Positions 43,020 to 54,560 of a stretch of DNA of 64,000 bases are shown piece after piece. The DNA is from Gnetum montanum (Eukaryota; Streptophyta; Gnetopsida; Gnetales; Gnetaceae). Numbering within the stretch: the stretch's first letter is position 1; the number at the start of each line of letters is the position of its first letter. A program made the translations under genes and the position numbers. Under the pieces are notes generated by a model. The model was not told the origin of the DNA and ran no database searches. It worked only from the letters and a program-made list of their open reading frames with translations. The stretch is from contig MNCI01015910.1 in assembly GCA_015680685.1 (NCBI GenBank), positions 408,875-472,874 of the forward strand, read 5' to 3'.

Positions 43020-43610
43020 CATTGTTTGGCTACATTGATAGGCATGCATCAATGCATGAGAAGATGTGTCAAGGCAATGTCATGTCATGCCTATATAAAT
43101 GTGCATACCCATAGCATTTATGTCACATTATGTCATTAGAGTAGCCATGTTCTTGTAGTTTTCTTTTACCAGAGTTAGAATATTTCCTAAGTGCCCATAG
43201 TATGACTTTAAGCAATTGTACGGATCCTTATTCAAGCATCATTATACCTAGACACATTGATGTGACAACAATAAAGATGGGATTCTTGGAACTCCTTGTA
43301 GCACTTAGAATAGATTAATGTTTATTTCAATGCACTTTATTGTTCATGCAATTTACATTCTTTTCCTTAGTTTATTAATGCATTTAATAACAAACACATA
43401 AGTACAACCACTTCAAACACACTGTTTAACACTTGGTAATCCCAATAGTGGCTATTTGGCATTGAGATGAGTTTAGGATGTGTACAAAAAGTGGATTTGG
43501 ATGCTTATGTTAGGCTAGTTAGCTTAAAGAATCATTAGATAGTTAATTAGTTAATTCCCAATTAATTATCTTTCCCTCAACACTTAGATTAGATAAATAA
43601 AAATATAAAA
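43020..43610 (+). repeat. LTR of element G, 3' end deleted
   Basis: U3 words (CATTGATAGGCATGCATCAA) and TATA box CCTATATAAATG lie at about 43092. ACAACAATAAAGATGGG and GGTAATCCCAATAGTGG follow. The last third and the PBS are missing, and gag sequence follows. Confidence 0.7.
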
Positions 43611-44664
43611 TATGAATACATATCATAGATGGACTCTACAACAAGACAAGAGAGATTCTTGGGATCTATGCCCAAGAGAGATTATTTGAGATGAAAGCCC
43701 ATTAGATTTGAATTCTCATTAATTAAGTGGCAAAAGAAGAATGTGAACTAAATAAGTGATACAATTCATAGTTGTGAAAAAGAAGATACATGTTTTTGAG
43801 CTTGATGAAGGAGCATCATTAGAAGAGGTAGTGCAAAGAAAGATCTTGCTTATCCAAAAATCAATTATTAAAATTTTGACAAAGGTTAATAAAATGTGGG
43901 TCTCCATTGATGAAATGTTTCAAATAGCACTAAAGATCATGGAGGAGAAAGTGTAATAATAAAGAGGCAAAGACTAAGATAAAATAAAGAAAATTGATGT
44001 AGGAAAGGACTACTATTAACACATAAGGAAAACAACTACAGTAGAGGATGTTGAAGACTTTGAATCTAATGATGATGGTTGTTACATTTGTCAATATGAA
44101 AATCAAAAAGGTTGTTTCCTAATAATGTCGCACTTATAAGAGTCTAGGAGTTATGAATTAAATCCAAAGATTATTAAGAAGCAAGCCCCATGAAGGTTTT
44201 CTTATCCTTAAGATAACTATAGGAAATCCTATCATCAGCAATGTTATTATTTGAGGCTCCACCTTAACCTTAGGAGTATTACCAGTAATAAAAAAATTCA
44301 TAGTTATGGAGAGTGCCACTACTAAGGTAACAATATCCTTACAAGTAATATAATCCTTACAGATACTATGTCCAACAACCTGTATTCCCCAACGGCTCTA
44401 TCACTCATGTTTCTACACACCATTATTATCCTTCAAAGTATCACAATCTTGTCACTCCACATGTTGAGTCTCTTTCACTTATGCTCCTCATCCTTCACAA
44501 CACTCTCAATCTCACACATTGAATCCTTCACCAGATGTTTTGCCAATGTAAGAAGAAATTCATCCATAGCTACAACAATGAAATGCTACAAGAGTAGTAA
44601 ATTTGCAAGTGAATGACAACTCAGTTTGTTTTAAGTACAAGCCTTAGAAATGGTAATTATTTAG
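43611..44664 (+). pseudogene. gag C-terminal fragment of element G
   Basis: Broken frames match gag of D from the HIIDGL region onward. The knuckle at 44080-44118 reads CYICQYENQKGC, so the His ligand is lost. The Pro/Tyr-rich linker follows to 44664, where the minus-strand LTR of F interrupts it. Confidence 0.65.
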
Positions 44665-44669
44665 GCTAG

Positions 44670-45439
44670 TGATGAGCAATGAGTAGCGAGAAGTTCCTAC
44701 ACCCAAGCATACAAATCACTAGCGTTCACTAAGCGATCTGGTCGAATTCCATAGGCTTTAGCTCTCTAGGGACATTGGGTCAACATATGTGATCGTTGTC
44801 TTCTCAATTTCACTTGTGAAGTGCAAGTGTATGGTTAAGTGTAATTGAGGCATATGATTTTTATCATTTTATATTTATTGTTTAAATCACCTAGGTGCTA
44901 GAAAATAAAGTAATTAAATGTTTAATTAATCTAGTAAATAACTAATATCTTAACTAATCCTAACATAAGCATCTATTGCCATTTACTATACACATCTTGA
45001 ACCACATTACAACATTACTAGGTTACCAAGTGTTAATAATTAATTAATTATTAGATACATGAAAGTAAATTTCCCAAATAATAAATGCATTAAATAAACA
45101 TTAAGCTAATTCTAAATGCTACAAGGTTTGTGAAGAAAGCTCATCTTTATTACCAGTCACACTGAGGTGCTCAAGTACATCAGTGTTAGAATTAAGATCC
45201 ATACACTTCTCACTCCTACTGCAGGCACTTAGAAAATACTCTAACCATCAAATGAACAAAATGCAAGAGCTTTGCTAGAATACTAACTATGGAATGCCAT
45301 AAATATGTTTGGTGAGTGCATATTTATAAGCAAAGATAGATACTACATCAACAGGGTCATGTTAATGCATCAAACCACATGTCGATGTGACCATGTCGAC
45401 GACATCCTGTCGATGCAACCCAAGAAAGATGCTTCATCA
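44670..45439 (-). repeat. LTR of element F (minus), solo or truncated
   Basis: The minus strand starts TGATGAAGCATC and ends TTGCTCATCA. U3 is of the ATCGAC/GGTCACATCGAC type. It lies inside gag of element G. Only TACT separates its 5' edge from the plus-strand LTR of D, and TAC is the expected first part of a minus-strand polypurine tract. The missing rest of F may lie to the right of D, outside the window. Confidence 0.75.
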
Positions 45440-45443
45440 TACT

Positions 45444-46335
45444 TGATGAGTCATGTCATGGGTTACATTGATAAGGCCTTATTGGTGTAGCCCCATCGAT
45501 GTGACCCCATTGACTCAATGGCATTGACATATGATTTGATGCATTGATGTGACCCCATCAACATAGTATCTGTTTTTGCCTATAAATATGCATGCTCCCA
45601 TCATGTATTGGAATTCTTTTGTTAATAGAGTAGTCAAACTCTTGTAGTTTTATTTCATAGTCTTAGAGAACAATCAGTGGGTGCATGCAGTATGGATCTA
45701 AGTTAGTTGTATGATGTCTTATTCAAGTGGCAATGTACCTGGACACATTCCATGAACGAAAATAAGATTGAGATTAATTCTTATTCATTGTAGCACTTTG
45801 ACTTAGATTAGATTTACTTTCCATACAATTTACTTTTCATGTACCTAGTTAATATCTATATTTCATGCAAGTTAATCAATTGGTGGAATGAGCATGACTA
45901 GTTTTGAGCATAAATGCATATTCACTTGGTAATCCCAGTAGTGTTATTTCTTGGTTCGCCCAGTAGTGTAGTGCTTGATAATCCTAGTAGTGGGTATGTG
46001 GGTTCAAGATGTGTACGAAAAGCTAGGAATAGACACTTATCTCTAGTAGGCTTGTTTAGACTTTACTTTCTATTGTTAATTAGTTTAAATAATTAATTTC
46101 TCTATTATCATTAGGAGTAGCATAAGGGCAAAACAACATCAACCATCATATGCCTCACCTTGGACTAAACCATACATGATAAAGCTACCACTAGTCCAAG
46201 TGGGAAGATAGTGAACTACGATCAATGCTTAATGATCTAGATGCACAACTAGTTCCATCCATGAAATTCGACCAGATTGTGCATGAACACTTGTGATTTA
46301 TATGGTTGGACATAGGGGGTACTTGCCACTCATCA
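45444..46335 (+). repeat. 5' LTR of element D (GACCCCATCGATG-type U3)
   Basis: Starts TGATGAGTCATGTCATGGG and ends GCCACTCATCA. U3 has repeated GTGACCCCATCGATG-like words and a TATA box CCTATAAATATG at about 45580. It is followed at once by the PBS. Confidence 0.9.
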
Positions 46336-46354
46336 TTGGCATTGTTGCTAGGGA
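46336..46354 (+). promoter_or_regulatory. primer binding site (element D)
   Basis: TTGGCATTGTTGCTAGGGA differs from TTGGCGCCGTTGCCGGGGA at five sites, all C-to-T or G-to-A. Confidence 0.75.
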
Positions 46355-46493
46355 CTTGCAATTTGCTACATGCACTATATAGGACTTAGTGAAAATTATT
46401 CAAAATCATTGGAATGAACTCATGAAAGCTAAATCATTTTAAGTATAATAATAATTATAATTAAAGCACACTGAATTTTTCTTTTAATCCAAA

Positions 46494-47044
46494 ATGTCCT
46501 TTTCTCATAGGCATGATGAATCAAAACCATATTTGCCCCAAGAATTCAAAGTGGTGTACACTCATCTAGATGAGTTTGTACCCAATTTCACCTTCATCAT
46601 TCATTAGGATGAACAATTACAGTGAAGAAATATGGAGAGGAACGTTGTGTTAACACATGATTGATCTATTCTTGGGATGTTGCTCCAAATGCTTAAAAGG
46701 TTGGGCATCTAGGATCGTCACAAAGAATACATTATGCCGACCATGACTATCAAGACTATTATCCCACTAAAACACAATGCAAAAGAAATTGGTACTAGGA
46801 GAAGCACCATGAAGCTACAAAGGGAAAACAGTTCACTAACCCCTTGTTCTTGTTAAACCAAAAAGCCAATGAGGATCCTTCCTCTAGGGGTTCTCAACAT
46901 GAAGATTCTCCACCCCTTAACTTTGGTGAAGGGGGATTGAACCCAAATTGACAATGCACTATTGACAACCTTGGTTTAGGAAAAAGTGGAAGCCAAGGTA
47001 GGGGCTTAGGAAAGCACCATGATGATGATAAACCTGATAATCAT
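46494..47044 (+). pseudogene. gag N-terminal part (element D), interrupted by E
   Basis: MSFSHRHDES begins at 46494. PQEFKVVYTHLDEF and LQMLKRLGI follow and match element C. The frame, with stops, reaches the target site ATCAT and continues after element E at 54561. Confidence 0.75.
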
Positions 47045-47922
47045 TGATGAGCAATGAGGTATCCCTACACCCAACCATATGAATCACTCGTGTTCATGCA
47101 TGATCTAGTTGAATTCTATGGATGGGACTAGTTGTGCGTCTAAATCATTATGCTCTGATTGCATTTCATTGTCTTTCCACTTGGACTAGTGGTAGCTTTG
47201 TCATGTATGGTTTAGTCCAAAGTGAGGCATATGATGATGTTGTCTAACCCTATGCTTCTCCTAATGAAAATAAAGAAATTAATTAATTAAGCTAAGTAAC
47301 AATAGAAATTAAAGTCTAAACTAGCCTACATGCAATGAGTATTTGTTCTTAATCATCCACACATGCCTTGGACTTCCTGTAACTACTACTGGGAATACCA
47401 AGCGTATGTCACTAGGCTCACCAAATGATACATTGCTAGGTTAACAAGTAGTTACACTTAAATACTCGTGATTAGTCATACTCATTCTGCTTAATGATAG
47501 GAGTTATAAAGAGCAATAAATGGGAACATTAACTAAGGAAAATAGGAAACAATTAAATAATTAAATGATTAAAAGAAATAATAAATCTAAGTGGATGCTG
47601 GAATGGAAAAAGTAATGTCGATCTTTATTTTTGGTCATGTAACATGTCCAAGTATGTCACACTCAAATAAGGATGTCATACAATTACAAACATCAACTGT
47701 GGGCATGCACTGGGAAATAATAGAACTAGAAATCAACGATCTATAAAAAGGCTAATTGAAATCTAAAACTAAGCTATGTTCCAACTATGCACCCAAGTGT
47801 TGTATTTATAGGCTAGCATAGAAGAGATGATACTGGATATTCGACATTATTTCTTGGGACCTGATATTGCATACCTAATATCGAGGCTTCGATATCAAAG
47901 TTGACAAAATCATGACTCATCA
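47045..47922 (-). repeat. 3' LTR of element E (ATATCG-type U3)
   Basis: The minus strand starts TGATGAGTCATGATT. U3 holds GATATCGAAGCCTCGATATT and AATATCAGGTCCC words, then TATA box CCTATAAATACAAC. It ends TTGCTCATCA. Confidence 0.9.
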
Positions 47923-47936
47923 TACCCCCACGACTA
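47923..47936 (-). promoter_or_regulatory. terminal polypurine tract (element E)
   Basis: The minus strand reads TAGTCGTGGGGGTA directly before the LTR. Confidence 0.75.
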
Positions 47937-48129
47937 AATGAAAACTTGTCCTCGAGTTAAAAAAAGTAAGGAACAAGTTCTTTACAAAATATTGGGAAGG
48001 TATTGAATTATTGACTAACTCAAACAATCAAACAAACAAATGGACTCTTACATGCTGCAATGGTGTTTTACAAAAATTTAGATACAACATTACATGATAG
48101 AAGCTCATGTAGTTCTTGGAGGTGGTGGC

Positions 48130-50724
48130 ACCTCCATTGATCACTTTTCTTTATTGCCAGGCTTTTGAAATTTGTAGTGGTTGAGTAGTGCCTGCAACTT
48201 TTCTTCTTCTATCCTTGGATCATGTACCATCTAGGCTACTGAATTGATGTGTGCTGGTGCTGGTATGTTCCAAGGAAATGGTAGCTACAGAAACATTTTG
48301 TTGACCTTCATGTACCAGGCTGCAAACTGATGTCATTCCTCCTCAAAGTACATGATCTTTTCTTTTAACTCATGATGATCTATTAATCTTCAGGCTAGGT
48401 CTAAGGTAACATCCTTTTGTCCATGGTAGTGAGCTTTGATCACCTCAACTTTTGAGTTTGCTACATGCAGTTTCTGCAAAGTAGGTTTTTTGTCTGCAAA
48501 CTCTTTCTTATATAATGGTTACTACCTACTGCTCCAATTCATTTCTTAGTCAAGCTGCTATTAACATGGTAAGGTTGGCATATTGAAGGTTAGCCAATGC
48601 AATGTATTCCTTTAAATCCTTGATCTACAGGTCTTTATTCTTCACTTCCACTTATTGAACCAAGTCATAGATATCCAAGATGGGCTACCAATCAGGATTT
48701 TGCATTGACATGGATCTGATGCAAGCTTTGGCCATTTGGATTTCCTTTTTGTTGATTTTCTCATACATGCCAACTTGGTCCTGGAAGTTTTCTTTTAGCT
48801 TTTTATGCTTTTTTGGCTCATTCTTCTATGCTCTTATTTCAATTGCAAACTTTTGTCGAATTACATGAACCTCCTCCATTGAGAGGATGCAGTTCTCTCT
48901 GGCCAATCAGTTGATGTCCTAGTTGACCCTCACTAGTTATTCTCTTAACTAGTGGACACTTTCTTGTAGAATGTTCTTTTGTTTTTCAATGGTGGTCAAC
49001 CTTGTGTTTTCTGTAGCAAGTTGTTTATTTTCTTCTTGAGTGGTAGTTAGTGCCTTCTTATGAGCATAGGATTCTGCTTCTACAACGGAGATATTCCAGA
49101 CTACCTTCTCCTTTTCTTACTCAGCAACTTTGTTCTCTTTGGTCAGTTTATCCAACTACTATATTCTAAATTGATCTAATTAGTTAGGCACAATAAACTA
49201 GGCAAGATCTCATCTTTCAACTCTTAGGGTAGCTAGCTCCTATTGTAAATGTTGCACTTCTACTTCCACATGGTCCTCCTTAGTCTCAACCATGACTAAC
49301 TTCCCCTTAGTGGTAATGAGGTTTGATAGTACCATAGTGACAGCATTGGGATTGTTAAATAAGGTGGTTATTACTTGTTCTACCTATAGTAATGTATCTA
49401 ATACATCCTCATGGGCTGCAAGAGTCATCAAAGTCCCAACAAGAATTTGTGCATCTTTGGTCCCAATCAAATCCATTGGGGGCACAACAAGCACATTGAA
49501 AGATTCATTAATGTGATCCATTATCACCTCTACTGCACTTGCCACTTCTTGATGCTACATGACCACTACTGTGGCACCTTCTCCTATTTCAAGCATCACT
49601 TAGAAGGATGCGGCATTAACAAAGATTTGTTGTGACCATTGGGATTATCCTCCTAATTGCAATGAAATATATCCCCTTGTTGGATTGGTTGAAATAGTGG
49701 GCTACACAGTGTCATATCTTGTGGCTTAGGATGTTATTCAGGCTCTTATTTTGCTTCTTTTTTTAGTTCTACTTCCTTCTTTGGTTTTTGTTCCTCACCA
49801 ATATCTTTTCTTGGTGTTGTCGGTTTAAGCAATTCAGCAAAGAAAGCATTCTAAGCCTTCCTGGGAATGTCATTTGTGTACCCCCAAGATTCTAGTGTGT
49901 TTGCACAACTTTCAAATTAGGCAAGGGAATGGAAGTATGGGCTTCCCTACCTTCTTTTCTTCAAATCACCTTTGAAGTCTTGTGCAATATAGATAGGAAA
50001 GTTTTACCATGTATTTTTCCATTAGTATGGCACTTCCCCTAGCCGCATATGTGGAGATTCTATTGAGCCCTTTGGTGGAAAAGAGGTGATATGTCTATAT
50101 CTTAAAATAGGTCCTCTCTTCAAGAGTTAATTCATTATATGTCTTATCTTCTTTGTTGTAGGCTTTCCTTAGCCATAGCTTTCTGGTGTCGAGGTTAGAC
50201 CTCGTGAATAGATGGGCTAACTTAGCCCCCTCATTTGGTAGATTAAGATTTTTGGCAATTTCTTTGATTAATAATGAAATAGTGACTCCACAAATGTTAA
50301 AAGTGGTACCCTCTTCTTTGTTGTGCTAGAATTGGTAGGTTTTTCCAAGGTACCATTTTCCACTATCTGAAAGGATGGGCCATGGAGGTGATGCCTGAAG
50401 TTGCATCAAAATTTCCTTTGGAGTAAACACCATAAACGAGCTAAAGTTCATCTCCACGATGACCATGGTCAACCTGGATTTTTCTTGAATGGCTTCAAGG
50501 CATTTTGGCAACAACGTGAGGCATTGTCCTTGCATAGGAGCTTGTAGTTCGGTGGCCTCTCATTTGACCAATTATCCTGTAACAGGAGCCTCTTGATGGA
50601 TGCTAAATGATTGGGCCTCCTATTCCTTGTGCTTGGTAGGATTGCCTTACTAGCCTTTGCCACCTCTTGGGTGTTTGGTTGCTTCCTGCTAAGGTCCTGC
50701 TTATGCTCCTCTTTTTGGGGCCAT
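48130..50724 (-). pseudogene. ORF3, broken (element E)
   Basis: Starts MAPKRGA at 50724, directly after TGATTACAG. Motifs are EMNFSSFMVFT and SGKWYLGKTYQF (open frame 50535-50326), ERTYFKI.TYHLF, LPFPCLI.KLCK, VVVMQHQEV and then a coiled-coil-like stretch. That stretch (ENKQLATENTRLT, EKQKNILQES, EEVHVIRQKFAIEI) aligns almost word for word with element B. Stops are scattered, but the long-range colinearity with B is clear. Confidence 0.65.
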
Positions 50725-51270
50725 CTGTAATCAATCAAGGATTGGATGTTACTAAGTTGTTTTTATATATATCATCAATAGGTTTATACCTTAGTCCTAA
50801 CCTTAGTTATATTAAGTGCTTTAGGCATATGATTGCAGAGCTAGAAAAATTTCCAAAAAAATGCCCAAAAATTATTTATCTTCTTTTATGACCTTTTGTA
50901 GATGGTTCCTTTTTCCTAATGTATGGATTATTATGATAGTTATGGTTTCTTGGATGAAAAGATTAAGGTTTCTAGCATTAATATGAATGATTTTTCATTA
51001 TATTGCTTAAGAGTTGTAACCCTCTTACCCTTGTAATACCCTCTAGGTGATAGCAAAATTTGAAAAATTGGTGCAAGGTTTCCATGCAAACACCCCCTCC
51101 ATGACTAAGTTGAACACTGTAGGTTCAAATAGGTTCAAATGGTATGAGAATCAGAGTGGGATTGAGTAAGATATCATAAGTGAAAGTTGATTATGCAGAG
51201 CTTTGAGTTGTAAAAGAAAAATTGAAAAAATTCCCTAGCTACAAATGATGAAAATGGATTTTTGGAACAC
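50725..51270 (-). other. leader exon and intron before ORF3 (element E)
   Basis: The leader shares text with B (CACTCTGATT, TTGAACCTA, CTTAGTCATGGA). Donor-like AAGG|GTAAGA has GT at 51028-51027. The 3' splice site TGATTACAG ends at 50725. Confidence 0.5.
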
Positions 51271-51280
51271 CATGGGGGTC

Positions 51281-51365
51281 ATATATATAGGTTTTGTCAA
51301 ACTTGATATTGAGTATTCGATGTTATGTGAGACCCGATATCGGGTAGTTGATATTGGCATTCATA
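51281..51365 (-). promoter_or_regulatory. internal U3-like block with TATA box (element E)
   Basis: The minus strand reads CGATATCGGGTCTCACATAA, then TCGAATACTCAATATC. The LTR of E has CAATATCAGGTCCCAAGAAA and TCGAATATCCAGTATC in the same order. TATA-like CTATATATAT lies at 51290-51281. Confidence 0.7.
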
Positions 51366-52439
51366 AATTTACATTGAATGAGGGGATTAAGCATGGAAAA
51401 TGAAGCTATGGGATTGGTGGGAAGGTTTTAGGTTAGGTCCATAGTTCTAGGGTAAGTAGGAAATCATATTTAGGCATCAGAAATGTGAAATATGGAGTTT
51501 TCAACATTAAAAGCCATGGAAGACATAAGAAAATGGGCATTATACCAATGTTGTCGAATAGATCAATTACATGATAAGGGAAAGCATGAAATTTAAGAAT
51601 GATGCACTTGGAAGGTAAAGAATGATGTGGTTGTGTTAAACAAGTACAAGTTACAACAATTACACAAGTGGTTCCTTCCCAAAGCAGGCTCTAGCCCACA
51701 ATGCCCTTGCATAACCACACCTAAAAATGTCTGTAGACACTGAAGGGGTTGAATGTAACGCATATTTGGGAAACAAAACACACATGTTAAAACCACCAAT
51801 GTGAGCAAATAACTCTATGTTACACAAAACTACAAGCTAGGATAACATGAATAGCGAGATGAGATGGACTGTAGAAAGGATTGCAGAAATTGGGACGTGA
51901 GGTGTCTTACCAAAGGCATAATGAATCCTTGTGTGTTATTAATGGTTAAGTAATCATTAGCCCTTCTTTCCAAGATTCAAACCAAATCCAAACCACATTT
52001 TAGTAACATTGCATCATTTCATCACTTTGGTTGACAACCATAAGACTACCATAGTTGTAAGGAGTAGCATCACTCAACTTTTTGTCTAAGGGAGGAGTTT
52101 ATTGATGGTAATTTGTTGTTGTTTTTTTATAGAAGTATTCTAAGAAGTTGCCAACCTTCAAGCATAGGTATATGTGTTTCTAGTGGGACCTTTAGAAATT
52201 TATTTAGTGCCATGTTAGTTTACTCTTACTCCCATTTTTCATTAGATCTACAAGGATATAATTACAACCTTAACAACATGATAGAAAATACAAAAGTGGC
52301 CAAAGAGAATCCACAAATATCCTTGATGTTTGAGCCACAAGGTGTCCCTTAGTTTAGTGGCGGCTACGTAGATAAGCTGTTGTTCACACACTTGTTTGTT
52401 AAATGCATGGTGGATTAGGGGATGAGTTGTGTTAACATT
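51366..52439 (-). other. conserved spacer remnant (element E)
   Basis: No coding frame. It has phrases shared with the spacers of A, C and D (AGAGCCTGCTTTGGGAAGG on the minus strand near 51680). It joins directly to the gag-protease linker near 52440, so protease to integrase are gone. Confidence 0.5.
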
Positions 52440-53835
52440 GTAGATGCTTCGCCCATGATTGCATCCTTGATCATGATATGATATGCATGGATTTGTGTGT
52501 CACCCCACACTACTAGATTCATTGCTTCAGTTTGGTGTTGGAGTAACAATGGATGGTGGTTGTAAAAAGGGAGGCATTGCATCATATTGGCAGTATGCTA
52601 GTTTGGATGATGTGGTAGGTTGATGAGTATTGTGCTTTCATCTAGGGCTTTTCCTAAAGAAAGGATGTTTGTGAGTTTGTGGTGGGGACCTACCGGTATC
52701 AGTATGTCTATACACATTTGTAGTACAAGTGGCATTCGTTTGTTGATATTATGGTGGCAAACTTTCTTGTGTGATTGGTAGTGGCATGTGATGAGGTGGA
52801 GTATGACAATATCAAGGGTAGGATGGATGGTAAGAGACATGAGGTGGTGAGCCTTTAGGGGATGTCATGGGTTGATGGTACTCAAGAGAGCGATAGTAGC
52901 GATTTGAAGTAGAGGATGTAGAACTAGTTGGAGAAATAAGGTGTTGAACATAATATCTATGTGGTCTTGGATGATAGGAAGGATAAGGTTGGTTTGGTGG
53001 TGGTTTACCCCAAGATTGTGGGTTTTGCCACTACGATTGATGATAGTGTTGAGGCTGGTAGTAAGTCCCCCTTGGATAGTACGATTGGTTGTGGGACTAT
53101 CTATAATTACCCTGTGGAAGGGGAAATCTCTTGGGCATGTGTTTTTGTATGAATTTGGGCTTTAATGTAGATGCCCAATACTCATATAGTTGTGGCACAA
53201 TTGGACAGTGGACCTTTAGGTGGTCATATATGCATATGTCACATCCATCATCTTCATCTATGGTTGAGTCTATAGCCTCACTTTCTTCAGCCATTTTTCC
53301 TAATTATTGATAAGGGTTCCTAGCTGTTTCTTGGTTCTGCATCCTTTGTTTATTGTGATTGTTTGGTTTGTTTTGCATGACCTTTTCCTTTACCGTTCTT
53401 ACCAAAGTTGTAACCTTTTCATATACCCATTTTGACACATTATCAAAATTTGCTTCAAGTTCATTGATAGACTTCTGTATCAGCAAGAGTTAGTATGAAA
53501 TCACCTTATCAAGAGTAGTCTTTATCTCCTTACCATAGATATGGACTTGCTTCTTTTGAATGGTTGGGTCCTAGTGATATTTCTTAACATTCTTCTATTT
53601 GCATATCTCTCATTATTCTTTAGCCATGCACTTGATTAGCTCTCAGATCTAATGAGTTCATAGCTCAAATAATTGACCTAGGGCATACATCCCAAGGGTC
53701 TTCCTTATTTCATTATGAAGCCCATCTATGATGTGGAAAAGTTTCCTTTCCTTTGAGAAACCATGGCTTGGACATCTATTCAGTAAGGAATAATATCTAT
53801 CTAAGGCCATGTATAAGGGTTCATCATAAGGGTTA
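52440..53835 (-). pseudogene. gag C-terminal part with intact knuckle (element E)
   Basis: The frames read SHGFSKERKLFHIIDGL and, in open frame 53294-53097, the knuckle CDICIYDHLKVHC at 53243-53205 with all four ligands. The Pro/Tyr-rich linker follows to about 52440. Confidence 0.7.
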
Positions 53836-53889
53836 CTAATGACATATGATGATGTTGTCTAACCCTATCATAAGGGTTCATCATATGAT

Positions 53890-54555
53890 GTTTAGTCCAA
53901 AGTGAGCCATATGATGATGTTGTCTAACCCTATGCTACTCCTAATGACAATAAAGAAATTAATTAATTAAGCTAAGTAATGATGGAAAGTAAAGTCTAAA
54001 CTAGCCTATATATGATGAGTATCCATTCTTAATCGTTCTCACATGCCTTGCACTTCATGTAACTACTACTGGGAATACCAAGCATACATCATTGGGCTCA
54101 CCAAATGATACATTGTTGGGTTACTAAGTAGTTATAGTTAAATGCTCGCGATTACTCGTACTCATTCTGCTTAATGATAGAAATTGTAAAATGCAATAAA
54201 TGGGAACATTAACTAAGCATAAAAATAAAAAATAAAATAATTAAATGATTGAAAGTAATAATAAATCTAAGTGGATGCTGCAATGACGAAAGTAATCTTG
54301 ATCTTTATTCCTGGTCATGTAATGTGTCCAAGTATGTCACCTTTGAATAAGGATGCCTTACAATTATAAACATCACATTGTGGGCATGCACTAGGACATA
54401 ATAGAACTAGAAATCAACAATCTATGAAAAATCTAACTAAAATCTAAACCTAATCTATGTCCCAACCGTGCACCCAAGTGTTGTATTTATAGGCTAGTAT
54501 GGAAGAGACAATATTAGATATATGATATCAGAGCTAACAAAATCAAGACTCATCA
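53890..54555 (-). repeat. 5' LTR of element E, U5 end deleted
   Basis: Colinear with 47045-47922 from GTTTAGTCC onward; about 165 bases of the U5 side are missing. At the break (53836-53910) the words CATATGATGATG and TCATAAGGGTTCATCAT are locally duplicated. Confidence 0.85.
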
Positions 54556-54560
54556 ATCAT

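Larger units (their letters stand above)
47045..54555 (-). mobile_element. Element E: gag fragment-ORF3 retrotransposon lacking pol, inserted in D
   Basis: Flanked by the 5-base TSD ATCAT (47040-47044 and 54556-54560). On the minus strand: truncated 5' LTR (54555-53890), a deletion that takes U5, PBS and the gag start, gag C-terminus with knuckle, conserved spacer, internal U3-like/TATA block, leader, ORF3, polypurine tract, 3' LTR (47922-47045). RT, RNase H and integrase are absent. The TSD shows that the copy inserted as one unit; the missing parts of the 5' LTR were lost afterwards. Confidence 0.9.

Noticed and set aside
44670-46335. An inverted-repeat DNA transposon made of the two facing LTRs
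   Set aside because: Each half is a full LTR with its own U3 and TATA box, and the right half is followed by a PBS and gag; no transposase or TSD around the pair.
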